Positions 26,157 to 36,210 of a stretch of 64,000 nt of DNA are shown here, in pieces. Numbering within the stretch: the first letter of the stretch is position 1; each line of letters begins with the position of its first letter. The position numbers were made by a program, and so were the translations under genes. The notes under the pieces are model-generated. The model did no database searches. It saw only the letters and a program-made list of their open reading frames with translations, and was not told the DNA's origin. Source of the DNA: Whalleya microplaca (lineage: Eukaryota > Ascomycota > Sordariomycetes > Xylariales > Xylariaceae); contig MU385792.1 in the NCBI GenBank assembly GCA_022497155.1, positions 1 to 64,000 of the forward strand. Direction: 5' to 3'.

Positions 26157-26484
26157 GTCGGTTCAATTAGACTGTAGTCTATTGACATAATGAGAATAGG
26201 AAAGCTAGATTGGCTGTTCTACTGAGTGGCTTGGTGGAATTGATTAATAAATACTCCTCTATACTCCTATATAGGTTAGGTACATATGTATACACCCACG
26301 GTTATTCAAGATAAGCTGACTGAATGTACGTACCAGGTACTTACATAGGTTCACACCCCAGGTCGTATCAATTTACCTAAGAAGCTTCCTAATGCAGGCT
26401 CCTCTATCTTCTCCTGTTGTCCTCCATCAATAGTTGTTAGACACACCGACTTCGAGGTTTCTTACAGATCAACACGACTAAAAC
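26157..26484. promoter_or_regulatory. Divergent promoter region, P450 / acyltransferase
   Basis: A compact 328-bp space between opposed starts, so the two genes probably share regulatory sites. It contains a near-palindrome GTACATATGTATAC (about 26,280), GTACGTACCAGGTAC (about 26,327) and a TATATAGG stretch at about 26,267. No specific factor can be named. Confidence 0.5.
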
Positions 26485-27852
26485 ATGTCGTGGACACGCG
26501 AAGGCGCATATTGGCGTCGGCCGCTCGACTGTCATGATAAACTGTTTCAGTCCATTGCCGCGGCAGGTGTGCCTCTGGGCCGCGAGCATTGGCTCATGGC
26601 CGGATGGCTCCAGCTGGGCTTCCCCTCCACCATGGACCCGGTGATGCGAGAGCAAGGTCTCCGCGCCGCCTGGAGCTCCCTGCGTCTCCGTCACCCGGAT
26701 GTAGCCTTGACGCTGCACGGAAATGAGAAACGCTACGAGCCTCTGACCGACGAACAAGCTCTTCAGCGATGGACTGATGCCACTTTCCGTGTCGAGACGG
26801 GCGTCCGCTCTGTCGACGAGCTGTGTTCGCGCCACCTCAAAGTCGCGCCATCTGCACACGCTACTTGTCACTGGGTTTGTGCCAGTAGCGAGGTGGCAAT
26901 TGTGTCCCCACATTGGCGCTGGGACGGCCGAGGGCTTATAATGATGCTGCATAGTTTTATGGAGATGTTGGCACGCAGCTCTACACCATCACCTGTGCAG
27001 GCAGTGGTGGGGTCCGAGGCAACGAATCTAGTTCCCACGATGGACGCGCTACTTGGCGTACCTGATATCCATAAGGACGAGTGGCTGCGCAAGGCCGACA
27101 ACCTTCTCGCTCCCTTCCTGGACGAATCGCCTGCCATCGGCTTGCCGATCACGCCAGCGCTCCCGCGGGACACCGTGCGGGTGGAGACGGTGTTTCCAAA
27201 GGTCGTCACGACAGCGCTTCGGGAGGCATGCCGGGCACGAGGACTTCGACTCACCGCCGCGCTGCATGCCTCGGTCGTGTTGGAGACAGCGCGGTATTAT
27301 AACCAGGGTGGAGTGGGAGAAGCCGAACCGGCGGCGAAATACAAGTCCTGGGCCGCCTTCGACTTAAGAAAGTACTGCCCGCCGCCGTCCGACGGCACGG
27401 CGCACGCGCCATCGATTCGCATGGTAGCTTTCCCGCTCATCGCCGACCCAACCGCCTCTTGGGACACTTTGGCGTCGACCTTTCAGGCTTCCTATGCTCA
27501 ACCATTGGCACCGCCCGGCAGCGACGCCATATTTATCCGGGTTCCCTACGTCGAGAAGGCGACGGCTATGCTGGCCAAGGCACCGCCTAGTACGGAACCG
27601 AACCTGAGTAATCTAGGAGTCATGGAGGACTACTTGCAAGGAAGATATGGGGACATCGAGGTGCGGAACGTAGCGTTGTCGGTGCAGATGCTGTCGCCGC
27701 AACTGTATGTCCACGTCTGGAGCTGGGGTGGGGAGATGCGGGTGAGCATTTGTTATAATGAGGCCTTCTATCAGGAACAGTTTGTCAGGGGTTGGTTAAA
27801 GGGGCTACAAACGAACTTACTGAAAAATCTCGAGATTGAAATCCCGAGCTAA
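26485..27852 (+). CDS. Tri3-like (condensation-fold) acyltransferase
   Basis: A single-exon gene of 455 residues. The sequence pattern resembles the trichothecene 15-O-acetyltransferase (Tri3) family, distant relatives of NRPS condensation and BAHD enzymes. The catalytic HxxxDG is visible as HWRWDG (about 143-148), and a conserved C-terminal VSICYNEAF stretch follows. No signal peptide or membrane segment is seen, so it should be cytosolic. Such enzymes transfer an acyl group from CoA or a carrier protein to an alcohol. Because the neighbouring HR-PKS lacks a release domain, this protein is the best candidate in the window for off-loading the chain or esterifying the product; that role is inferred from context only. 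Confidence 0.8.
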   Translation: MSWTREGAYWRRPLDCHDKLFQSIAAAGVPLGREHWLMAGWLQLGFPSTMDPVMREQGLRAAWSSLRLRHPDVALTLHGNEKRYEPLTDEQALQRWTDATFRVETGVRSVDELCSRHLKVAPSAHATCHWVCASSEVAIVSPHWRWDGRGLIMMLHSFMEMLARSSTPSPVQAVVGSEATNLVPTMDALLGVPDIHKDEWLRKADNLLAPFLDESPAIGLPITPALPRDTVRVETVFPKVVTTALREACRARGLRLTAALHASVVLETARYYNQGGVGEAEPAAKYKSWAAFDLRKYCPPPSDGTAHAPSIRMVAFPLIADPTASWDTLASTFQASYAQPLAPPGSDAIFIRVPYVEKATAMLAKAPPSTEPNLSNLGVMEDYLQGRYGDIEVRNVALSVQMLSPQLYVHVWSWGGEMRVSICYNEAFYQEQFVRGWLKGLQTNLLKNLEIEIPS

Positions 27853-28096
27853 TACATATTGGAGCATATTCGCATGGTGCAGTATATGTCATTATCGCAG
27901 CACCTAGGGAAAAAAGGATTTATGTATGATGCAAACTTCGATCTGGTATTAAGGCAGATTTTTGGGTGTACGTGTAGGGATGGTATGTTACACTTTGCAT
28001 AATCAGACGTGTATTTAGTAAAAGGAGTTTCTACTGCTTATGTAGCTACGATGTCCGGGTAGTTCGAAGTATAATCTGACTACCAGGTAGGGTCCC

Positions 28097-29206
28097 TTAT
28101 ACCTGCTTTTCATCAGGCAAACGGGGCATTGGCGTCTGTCCCTCCTCGAAGTCCGTGCTATTAGCTACGCTCTCCCACTCCTCATATGTCTTCAGTAGCT
28201 GCTCAATTTTCCTGCGCATCTCGGCCAAGCAATGGCTACCGAACGGGATCCGCAACGGGATCTCCCGACCAGCAGCCACCCCCGTGCCCTTCACGATCTG
28301 GATCACCTTGGCGATCATGTCGGGCGCGTTTCCAGGCGGATTCTCGTAATTGCCGCGCCCTCGGACGCGTGCTGCCTCGTTCAGCGGCCGCCAGAAAGGC
28401 ACTCGCGGCGGCACATGCTGCAGATTTGCCATGATTTCAGTACTGTGGATGCCGGACTCGATGATAAGCGGCTTGATCCCTGGGGCGAGCCAGGCAAGCT
28501 CTTTGGAAAGACTCTCCACCGCACCTAGGAAATAGATATTGTTAGTGAGAATACGCGGTCTATGTCTCGTCCTAATACTCAGATGAGCGGTCAATTAATA
28601 ACCAGGGGTTTGTGCTGGAACACATAGAAACGAGAGGTTGATCTACCTTCGATAGCAAATTTCGAGGCGCAGTATGCCGTTGCGCCCGGCTCGCCAACGA
28701 AACCCGACTGCGAATTCATATAGAGCAGCCAGCCCGAACCCCTCTCCCGAAAGTACGGGAGTGCGGCACGTGTGAGATTGATGGGGCCGTGTACTATCGT
28801 GTCCAAGGAGCGCTGCAGTTCCTCCTGACTTTCGCACACCGATTAAGTTAGTTTAACGGAAATTGCTCCTATACTAGACACTAAGTGTTTCTAACAAGGG
28901 GAGGGCGAGGGAGGCATACGTTAACTCCTCCATCGCTCCGCATTGGATATAACCAGCGTTATTGACTAGCACGTCGATCGTCCCATATACATCCCATGCC
29001 TCCTTGAACATCTTCTCAATCTCGGCCTGTGGTGCCGTGACGTCGAGGTCAAGTATCGCCGCGCCTGTCTCCTTAAGGTGTGCAAGCCGGGTTTCGGCGT
29101 TGCGGCCTGTCGCGACGACCTGGTCGCCCTGAGCCGTCAGCTGGCGGACGAATAGCTCACCAAAGCCGCTCGAGCAGCCGGTAATAAGCCAAACCTGTTT
29201 TGTCAT
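28097..29206 (-). CDS. Short-chain dehydrogenase/reductase
   Basis: The three-exon model is complement(28097..28524, 28647..28828, 28920..29206), 298 residues. Motifs are TGCSSGFG (9-16), NNAG (82-85), catalytic serine region MNSQSG (near 135) and YCASK (Tyr148, Lys152). The C-terminal third is longer than in the first SDR of the window, as in fungal retinol-dehydrogenase-like oxidoreductases. Introns are GT-AG, and the joins EELTQEEL and AIEGAVESL are in frame. It is the last gene of the compact cluster on this side, followed by a 3.7-kb gene-poor gap. It probably oxidises or reduces an alcohol/ketone of the pathway product; this is inferred. Confidence 0.85.
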
Positions 29207-32200
29207 CGTGTACGAATTGAAATAGAATGTGCCTATATTATTTAATTAATGCCCTCGTGGGTAGGAGCATGCAAGGGAAATGGAAAGGCTTTAGAGAAGG
29301 TCCTTTTGTATTAATATAAGTAGATATATAATTGTGTAATGTCCCTCTGTAAGTACAAAAGTCCCTACTAAAAATCCTATTTATGGTATATTTACCGGCA
29401 CCTACAGTACCACCAGCTTTAGCTAGCACCTAGCTAACTCTCTCGGAAACTTATATACTTTATTTTTATATGTTGTGAGCTTTGGTATAAATTCTATAAA
29501 GTATCGTGAGATTCGTTACTTTAATAATACTTCATTTTTCAAAATATATTATATATTTGTTGAACCGTTTTATTGTTTATTGAATCGAGTATTGAATTGC
29601 ACATTTTCTTAAAAAGTAGCAGTGGGTGGGCAGGAGTCTTACGCTGAGCCGCATCCGTACAGGAAATATACATACATTGAATTGGCTGGGCAGTACTGTC
29701 TCCGCTACAGATTACCACAGTGTCACATTTATGTAAGCCAGGATGCCAGGATCTCCCAATCAGTTGTTTTAAAGATCGAGATTTACTAAAAACTTGTAGT
29801 TATCATTAGGTACAGTTTACATGTACCGCAAAGCAGGCTAAACTCGCAGGCTAGCTTTGTTAGCAGATCTGAAAGTCTAACATACTTGTCAATCATTCCT
29901 TAGTGCATTGAAACCTTTATGGTGACCGTACCCGCGTGTGGCTTGGTGTTGATAACTGCATTAGACGGGCAGACCTCTGTTTGGGGCTCACGCCAATTGA
30001 TGATTTTCGGTTCCGTAAAATAAGCGGCAATCACTTTAACTTGGGGTTTCACAAGATCTGTTAATTGTCACATGCATTTGGGTGCAACGCTCCTTGCTTG
30101 AAGGATGTGCACCTTGACCAATATTTGCAAAGGCTATTAGAGGACAGCCAATACGTCACACTTTGAGTTGACAATTTCGTGGTACCTGGAGACAGTATCT
30201 GTCTCCATCGCTGAGCAAGCTCAAATAGTGCCATAATTCCGACAAGGCTATAGACAAGCATCCCAGTAGTGGGAGTGTGAATCGAACAAACAGGTGTCTG
30301 GATAAAGGACTAGCTTAGTTATCACATACCACCTCCAACTATATTAGAATCCCTCCATCCGCAATGCAACATTCACTCAGTACTACCTATCTCGTGATAG
30401 ATGCTACCGGGACAGTCACGAAGATACCTTGGCCCTAACTATCTGACCACAGCTCCGAGTCCCCACTCGGTACTCGTGAATTCCGCCCTGTCCTTGAAGA
30501 CAACAGTACAAACACGGCTATTTTTACAGGGTCGCATCTCGTTTACGGTGTTTATCAGTAAAGTGTTCGAGACTGTGAAGTCGAAGATGAAGTGGTGGAA
30601 CACACAAAGTGCGATGCAAAGCCAGAAGCAAATGCTTTTTGGGTGGATGTCAGCGTTCCACTTAGCAAAATACGTCTGATTTTGGTGATGTGGGGGTGGG
30701 GGTGATCTGATCGGCTACGAAGATCGACCTTCCTTCACGTCGTGGTTGTTAATGCTGGTCATATCCATGAGTTCTGCTAGGACATCTCCAACCTCACTAA
30801 GCAGGGCTGTAAGTCACTCCGCGCTATGGTTCCAGATTATCTGTAGATGCTGCCAAAAGCCGTGTCTATAGTAGACTTGCTGACAACTGGCACTAGCTTC
30901 AGCTGGCACCTGGCTGGCCCTGTTAGCAATCCACAGACTTCTGTATTCCATATGTGAATCTACATGGGGGAGTTACTCCATTCTACTCCATTACTGACCC
31001 TTACTGCTGACTAATCTACGCCAACTTCAAGCTTTCGTGGATGGAGCTGGGGAACGGAACAATATGAACTTGTAATTCATTAGGAATACTTACTAATTGA
31101 CTACAACTCATTCCTTTTTCAATTAGAATGAGTGGAATGGAGTGAGTTGACTGCAAGTAAAAGCTCTGCTGTTAATGATTACTAGTAAAACTGATGATAT
31201 TCTTAACAGATGGCTTGTATAAGCCTTAAACCTCCATATATCATTTCCAATAATTACCTAATCCACATCCATTTTGTGGACATTAGTTGTCACCTCTCGG
31301 TGGATTTATTTAATTTGATTCTATCGTGGAATAAGGTTCACTTGCTCCATTTGAGACGTTGGTGGAGTGATTAGAGTAACTTATAACTTTATATAATTCC
31401 CAGACGGATCATAGATCGAAGTTCCTCGTGTAGCCGAACATAACGTAAATGAATCCATGATTGGGTTCCGTGCTATTTGCGTCAGGATGAATCAATGCTA
31501 GCAACTCCCGTAATGCTGCCTTGTCAAAGGTATGTGAACAACGTGCCATCTTTGGTGTGGATGACTAGATGTTATTGGCCAGCCTATCCGGACACCAATT
31601 CGGACATTAAATTGCTAGGGTTGTACACAAGCCAGATCACATGGGTCTCCTTGTGGATGATAGATATTAGGTTAATGGAAGTATTCATTGTATGTGTTAA
31701 TGGGGGTTTGGTATGAAGAGTGAGTTCTAACAATCTCGAGACCTGATAGGAATAGTTTACCTATGAACTGATAGTGTTATAGTAAGACATTTCCCAAAGA
31801 TAGGAGATTTTAAGCCCTACGGTGGTGTATTCATGTGTAATATGGGGGAATTGATAGAATTGAGTATCTAGCGGAAGTTTTGCATATATAACTGACAATC
31901 TGCCACTCTAAAATAGCCGAACCTCAAGTCAATCAAGTCTCATTAACCTTGTATTCCAACATCACCGACCCAGTCTTCCTTAAGAGATATCATCCTCTAT
32001 TACCAAAGTCCCGCAATTTTTAGACCTTATGCATGTTTAGGTTAGATAGTAGCTAGTGCTGATTATGCTAGCAAGATATCAGAAATGATCTGCGCCATGT
32101 AATCCCCCAGAGATACGAAGATATCATTTTTGTAAGGTTCATACGTAGCCAATTTTAAGGCGCAAGTAAATTTACCTAGCTTCAATGTTTACTAACAGGA

Positions 32201-32901
32201 TCACTGAGAGTCCCATAGATTAACTACGGGAAGACTTGTTACGTGCTAAGAAAGGGGGAAACGATGGATATCTATCCCGGGCGCCACCAGACGATATGCT
32301 AGAGGGTCCTTCAAATCAACTTATCCAACTCATGATGCAACTAAACAGCTCAGATGAAGCTACTAAATCGTGATGTCTACGAATCCGCTACAACTAAAAG
32401 GAGATGGACCGTTTCCCAGGATTAGGTCAGTAGACCTTAGTTGAGATAGAAAAGGGGGCGGCTAGCGAGGTAGGATATCGACCTTACAGTGTGCCCTGAA
32501 GCAGCTGAATGTTTGATAACTTGGATATTATGTGACTAATGAATTAGAAGATTTTAGATAGATCGATACGGGATTGTTCGTCTTATCTGATTACATCATG
32601 CTGTAATAAAAATAATAGTCATGGCTCCATAGCAGCTGCTTGTCTTACTGTGGTCTGTAACTAATAAGGTATGGCGCCATTTATGATTTATTTAAAAAGA
32701 ATGATCGAGGTGAACTGTAGATACAAAAAGCCCAGCCAGTGAGATTTTAAGAGAGGAAATCCAACCAAGTTTACACCACCAACAACAACAACAACAAGCC
32801 CACAGAACATCTAGAGACCCATACTGAATACAGCCACCGACGTCACGTCATCTGAAAGTCTGCAGATTTTCAACGTAGCAGACCAATGGATAGAACCTGA
32901 T
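29207..32901. other. 3.7-kb gene-poor gap
   Basis: No gene is supported. The open frames present are short, lack family motifs and do not splice into anything I recognise. Near 30,725-30,800 (+) a broken frame reads VVVNAGHIHEF then a stop, faintly like an SDR NAG motif, too weak to call. An inverted-repeat pair at 30975-31143 is listed separately. The gap may mark the cluster edge. Confidence 0.5.
30975..31143. repeat. Inverted-repeat pair, possible 169-bp MITE
   Basis: The arm ACTCCATTCTACTCCATT (30975-30992) is matched in inverse orientation by AATGAGTGGAATGGAGT (31127-31143), with one mismatch and one indel over 17 bases. A further partial inverted repeat (CAACTCATTCC / TGAGTTG) nests at the right end. 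There is no ORF between. Size and end structure fit a small non-autonomous DNA element; no clear target duplication was found. Confidence 0.4.
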
Positions 32902-33444
32902 CTAATGGCCATTGAGTGCGTTGGAGATTTTTGCAAAGTCCGTATCCGCTAACCCGGTGTAATGGAGGCAGGCAGAGCCACAGGGGTCGACACGAGGGCC
33001 ATCACCGCCGCAACTACCGGTCAACACGCCGGCAAGGTCCATACAGGCCGGCGGCACGTTGTCAAATCTCGCCTCTGCCGCAACAAAAGTCAGCATATGT
33101 ATGTGTCCCAATTCAAGCCTAATTATTGTGCTTTGGAAAGGGGAAGCAAGGAACATAGTACACTTACCGCCTGCTGTAGGGATCGAGCTGGTGATTCCCG
33201 CAGACACAGCCTGATCGTGGCATTGATCGAAGTTGTACTTGGGCACGTTGCAAGGACCCACGTCCTGGCGCTTGGCGGTGTTCACCACCATGCGCGGTAT
33301 CGAACTCAGGTTAAGAATGTCGCGCTTGCTATTGACGCAGCCGGAAACGCCAGGGTTGTCATGACAATATGAGCCAACCGAACCTCCGACAGAGCTACCG
33401 AGGATAGCAAAGCTAACAACTTCGGCGAGAGCAACGATAGGCAT
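32902..33444 (-). CDS. Small secreted cysteine-rich protein
   Basis: The model is complement(32902..33074, 33168..33444), 149 residues, with one GT-AG intron. I chose the Met at 33444 because it opens directly onto a hydrophobic signal-like segment (MPIVALAEVVSFAILGSSVGG); an upstream in-frame Met at 33561 gives a hydrophilic extension and is less likely. Eight cysteines follow the signal region (27, 36, 65, 75 and four in the C-terminal third). Dibasic KR sites at 40-41 and 58-59 could be Kex2 cleavage points. There is no known catalytic motif. Size, secretion signal and cysteine content are those of the candidate effectors common in plant-associated ascomycetes; the actual function is unknown. 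Confidence 0.75.
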   Translation of the reverse strand: MPIVALAEVVSFAILGSSVGGSVGSYCHDNPGVSGCVNSKRDILNLSSIPRMVVNTAKRQDVGPCNVPKYNFDQCHDQAVSAGITSSIPTAGGKCTMFLASPFQSTIIRLELGHIHMLTFVAAEARFDNVPPACMDLAGVLTGSCGGDGPRVDPCGSACLHYTGLADTDFAKISNALNGH

Positions 33445-33562
33445 TTTGAAGTAGGCTTGAGAATCAAACTGTACGTGTAGATGGATAAGATAAGTCGTAT
33501 GAGATGGGTTGGTTTTCGTGATTGATGTCGAGTTGGTATGGCCTTTAGGGTGCGCATTCACA

Positions 33563-33572
33563 CCTTTATATA
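33563..33572 (-). promoter_or_regulatory. TATA box of the secreted protein gene
   Basis: TATATAAAGG on the minus strand about 120 bp upstream of the chosen start at 33444. It supports that start, because the upstream Met at 33561 would leave no room for a leader. Confidence 0.5.
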
Positions 33573-34099
33573 CTTTTCCAGGAGTCTCATCTAGGACTCA
33601 CTATGGTGACCAGTGTTCCTACCTACCCCTGGACAAAATTGTAGAGCTCCAGTATACTCTAATGTGCCGCAAGCTCCCTTCAACGTCTAAGAGGCTCAGA
33701 CAGCATGTGAGTGATCCTTCTAGATTAACTGAGTCGCGTTATACCTAAACGTAGGCATGGTATTATTCAGTCAGGGTCCCAAAGTCTGTAGTCGATTATA
33801 AATAAAATTGCAACACTTCATAAAGCGGCACATACTACACACTAGTGCACTAAGTTCTCTCGTAGACAACGTAAGCCGGTGGTGGATGATGTATGGAGGT
33901 CTGACAGTATTGAAAGAATGACCTGACTGAATCATTGATGGATGGCAGCGTGTTAAGCCGGCCAACCCGATTCTATTTTAGCCAAGTCTACTCTGTTCTG
34001 CTCACTTTTGCTTCCCCTTTATCTCTCTTCACACTGAAGACGAGATACATCTACAAATGTACGAATGAAGCACAATCTGTTTAGTACCTTTCTTGCAAT
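33573..34099. other. Divergent intergenic region
   Basis: About 0.5 kb between the secreted protein promoter and the membrane acyltransferase. No features were recognised. Confidence 0.4.
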
Positions 34100-35239
34100 A
34101 TGAGTCGTGTATACATGATCAGCTTTAGTCCCATATTTTGTTTCCTTCTTGGAACTCTGTTCTTTTTCCTCGCTCTCCAACGACCAGCAGGCTCTAAGCG
34201 ACAGACATTGAGTGCCTCTCATGTCCTCTGCATGCTAATGTCCCTCCGAGAAGCTAAACTACACCCAGTTACCTTCTTTCCCGTCTGGGTTCAGTTCGTT
34301 GTTTGGGCCACCATACATACATCATCCATTCTTTTTGTCGAAAAGCAGGTCGTTCAATTTGGATCAACATCTTCTATACAATGGTTGAGAAAAGCCTACA
34401 GGATCTGGAGTAATATTCGAAGAGTGTCTCTCCTCGAAAATCCCACCATAACAAACCATGGTGCTAGGAGACTCACATTTGCTTTATCAAGATGTGGTCG
34501 CGTTTTAGTTTTGTGGGCAACCCAGCGCCTTGTTACCGATTCTATCTCCCAGGCGATCCTCCGCAATCTTAACGTCACCATTGGGGATTTTGCACCAGAT
34601 AAGCAAGGTTTCTGGCCTTCCCTAATAAAGAAGGACCTGTTGTTGAGGTCATATTTTGCTGTGCATTGGATTTGGGAAACGTACGCTACCTTGACTATCC
34701 CGCACGACCTATTCACAATCTTGTTCGTTTCTCTCCTGCAATGGGACTTACCGCAGGAATGGCCCCCATTGTTTGGCAGCATAGTCGAAGCATACTCGAT
34801 GCGGCGCTTTTGGGGCGTTTTCTGGCACCGACTCCATATTGCGCCTTTTGCGACTTTTATCCCTTTCTTTCTACACAATCGCAATACACAACTACTGCCA
34901 CGACAAATGCGACATCAAGGAGATGGCAGTGCTAGTGTGATTATAAAAGCATTGCGAGCGCTCTGGATATTCTTCCTATCAGGTATATGCCATGTAGTTG
35001 TAAATTGGGTCGCAGTGGGAAATGGAAACACGGTGCAAGAACTCCGGTTCTTTCTTCTCAACTATACCTTGTGTTTAGGGGAGACTGTCGCCAAACGTAT
35101 GGTTAGGGGAGAGTCCCGGCGGTACATAGAAAGTAACGCATGGATACGGCTACTTGGATATACTTGGGTATTTGCCGTGTTCTTTTCCTTGGTTCCGGCG
35201 TGGCAGTACTCCTCGATCTGCGGCGTAGTTGGCTGCTAG
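34100..35239 (+). CDS. Wax-synthase-like membrane acyltransferase (MBOAT_2)
   Basis: A single-exon gene of 379 residues with about eight hydrophobic segments. It carries the family features of fungal wax-synthase-like acyltransferases: a RRFWGVFWHRLH motif (about 235-246) and a later conserved histidine in a membrane segment (FFLSGICHVVVN, about 296-307). Relatives in other fungi acetylate hydroxyls of terpenoids and meroterpenoids using acetyl-CoA at the endomembrane. The N-terminus starts in a hydrophobic segment and no intron is needed. It lies 5 kb beyond the SDR at 28.1-29.2 kb, across the gene-poor gap, so membership in the PKS cluster is possible but uncertain. Confidence 0.75.
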   Translation: MSRVYMISFSPIFCFLLGTLFFFLALQRPAGSKRQTLSASHVLCMLMSLREAKLHPVTFFPVWVQFVVWATIHTSSILFVEKQVVQFGSTSSIQWLRKAYRIWSNIRRVSLLENPTITNHGARRLTFALSRCGRVLVLWATQRLVTDSISQAILRNLNVTIGDFAPDKQGFWPSLIKKDLLLRSYFAVHWIWETYATLTIPHDLFTILFVSLLQWDLPQEWPPLFGSIVEAYSMRRFWGVFWHRLHIAPFATFIPFFLHNRNTQLLPRQMRHQGDGSASVIIKALRALWIFFLSGICHVVVNWVAVGNGNTVQELRFFLLNYTLCLGETVAKRMVRGESRRYIESNAWIRLLGYTWVFAVFFSLVPAWQYSSICGVVGC

Positions 35240-36210
35240 GATTCTGTGCTTCGCTAGCGATCGATTGACTTACATTTCCGATAGTTCCAAGGAGCTCTTG
35301 GCAAAGCTTATCTTCATGTAGCTTCTAAGATGGAAATATTATTTTACTACACCTAGTTTTAACCGGCTTACGTTTACATATATTAGGCGTCTCGGTTGAC
35401 AATCCAGTAATACTAAGTTGCAATCGGAAAACGTGCAAAGAGGTAAACGAAGAGATGCGTAAATCTTATAGTAATCTAATTTAGGTTTCTCTATGCAGCA
35501 TCCCTATCTAAGACCTCGAATTCGTCAGACTGGCTTCTGAGTACAGCGGAACCGCCATGATGAGTAGAACGGAGTAATCTGAGAGGCAGGCAATCCTTAC
35601 GTTAGTTGTGACGGAACCGGACAGTAGTAGCCTACGGCACAGCAACCACGTGCCCAATATCCCTGGGCAGCAAACAGCGAGTACTATAGGAGTTCTTCGA
35701 GAAGTGAGAATAAATCCGAAATATTTGGGTCCTATAGGTATGAAGCCATAACAGCCACGACCGTCTTCGGAAGTATTCGCGAAGGCTTATAGTTAATTGA
35801 GCAGGATGAGCTGATTATGCCGTACATCCTTTAGCTCGGAGGCAAAGCAGTTCTGCAGGGGCGAAATAAGGCCATTTATCCAATGGATATCCCAGCTAGG
35901 CCAACAATAAGTGAGGAACAGAATGTAACTTTATCAATTTGGTTGAGATCGGCAATCCGATCACGAGGCCAGGAAAACCTGGACGAGGATGACAGAATTT
36001 CAATACTGTCGGCTGCAAGTTAGGTATTCTGTATTGTTACATTCCAATCATCGAGAGCGCACTCGCCTGTTTGGTTTCGTAATTGTTACCTTTCTAAATG
36101 TAAACTCCTATGAAATCCTTCTATCACCTCTCTTCTCACGCAAATACTTATGCTCGCTCAGATATCCAGGCAACATTAGTCAATCAATTGAGAACGCAAC
36201 GAACTCCAAT
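35240..36210. other. Intergenic region
   Basis: About 1 kb between two plus-strand genes. An in-frame upstream extension (35989-36210) of the next gene exists but its peptide is low-quality and I do not treat it as coding. Nothing else was recognised. Confidence 0.4.

Noticed and set aside
30725..30800. VVVNAG fragment suggestive of an SDR remnant
   Set aside because: The frame is stopped after a few residues and no cofactor or catalytic motif lies in the expected places.
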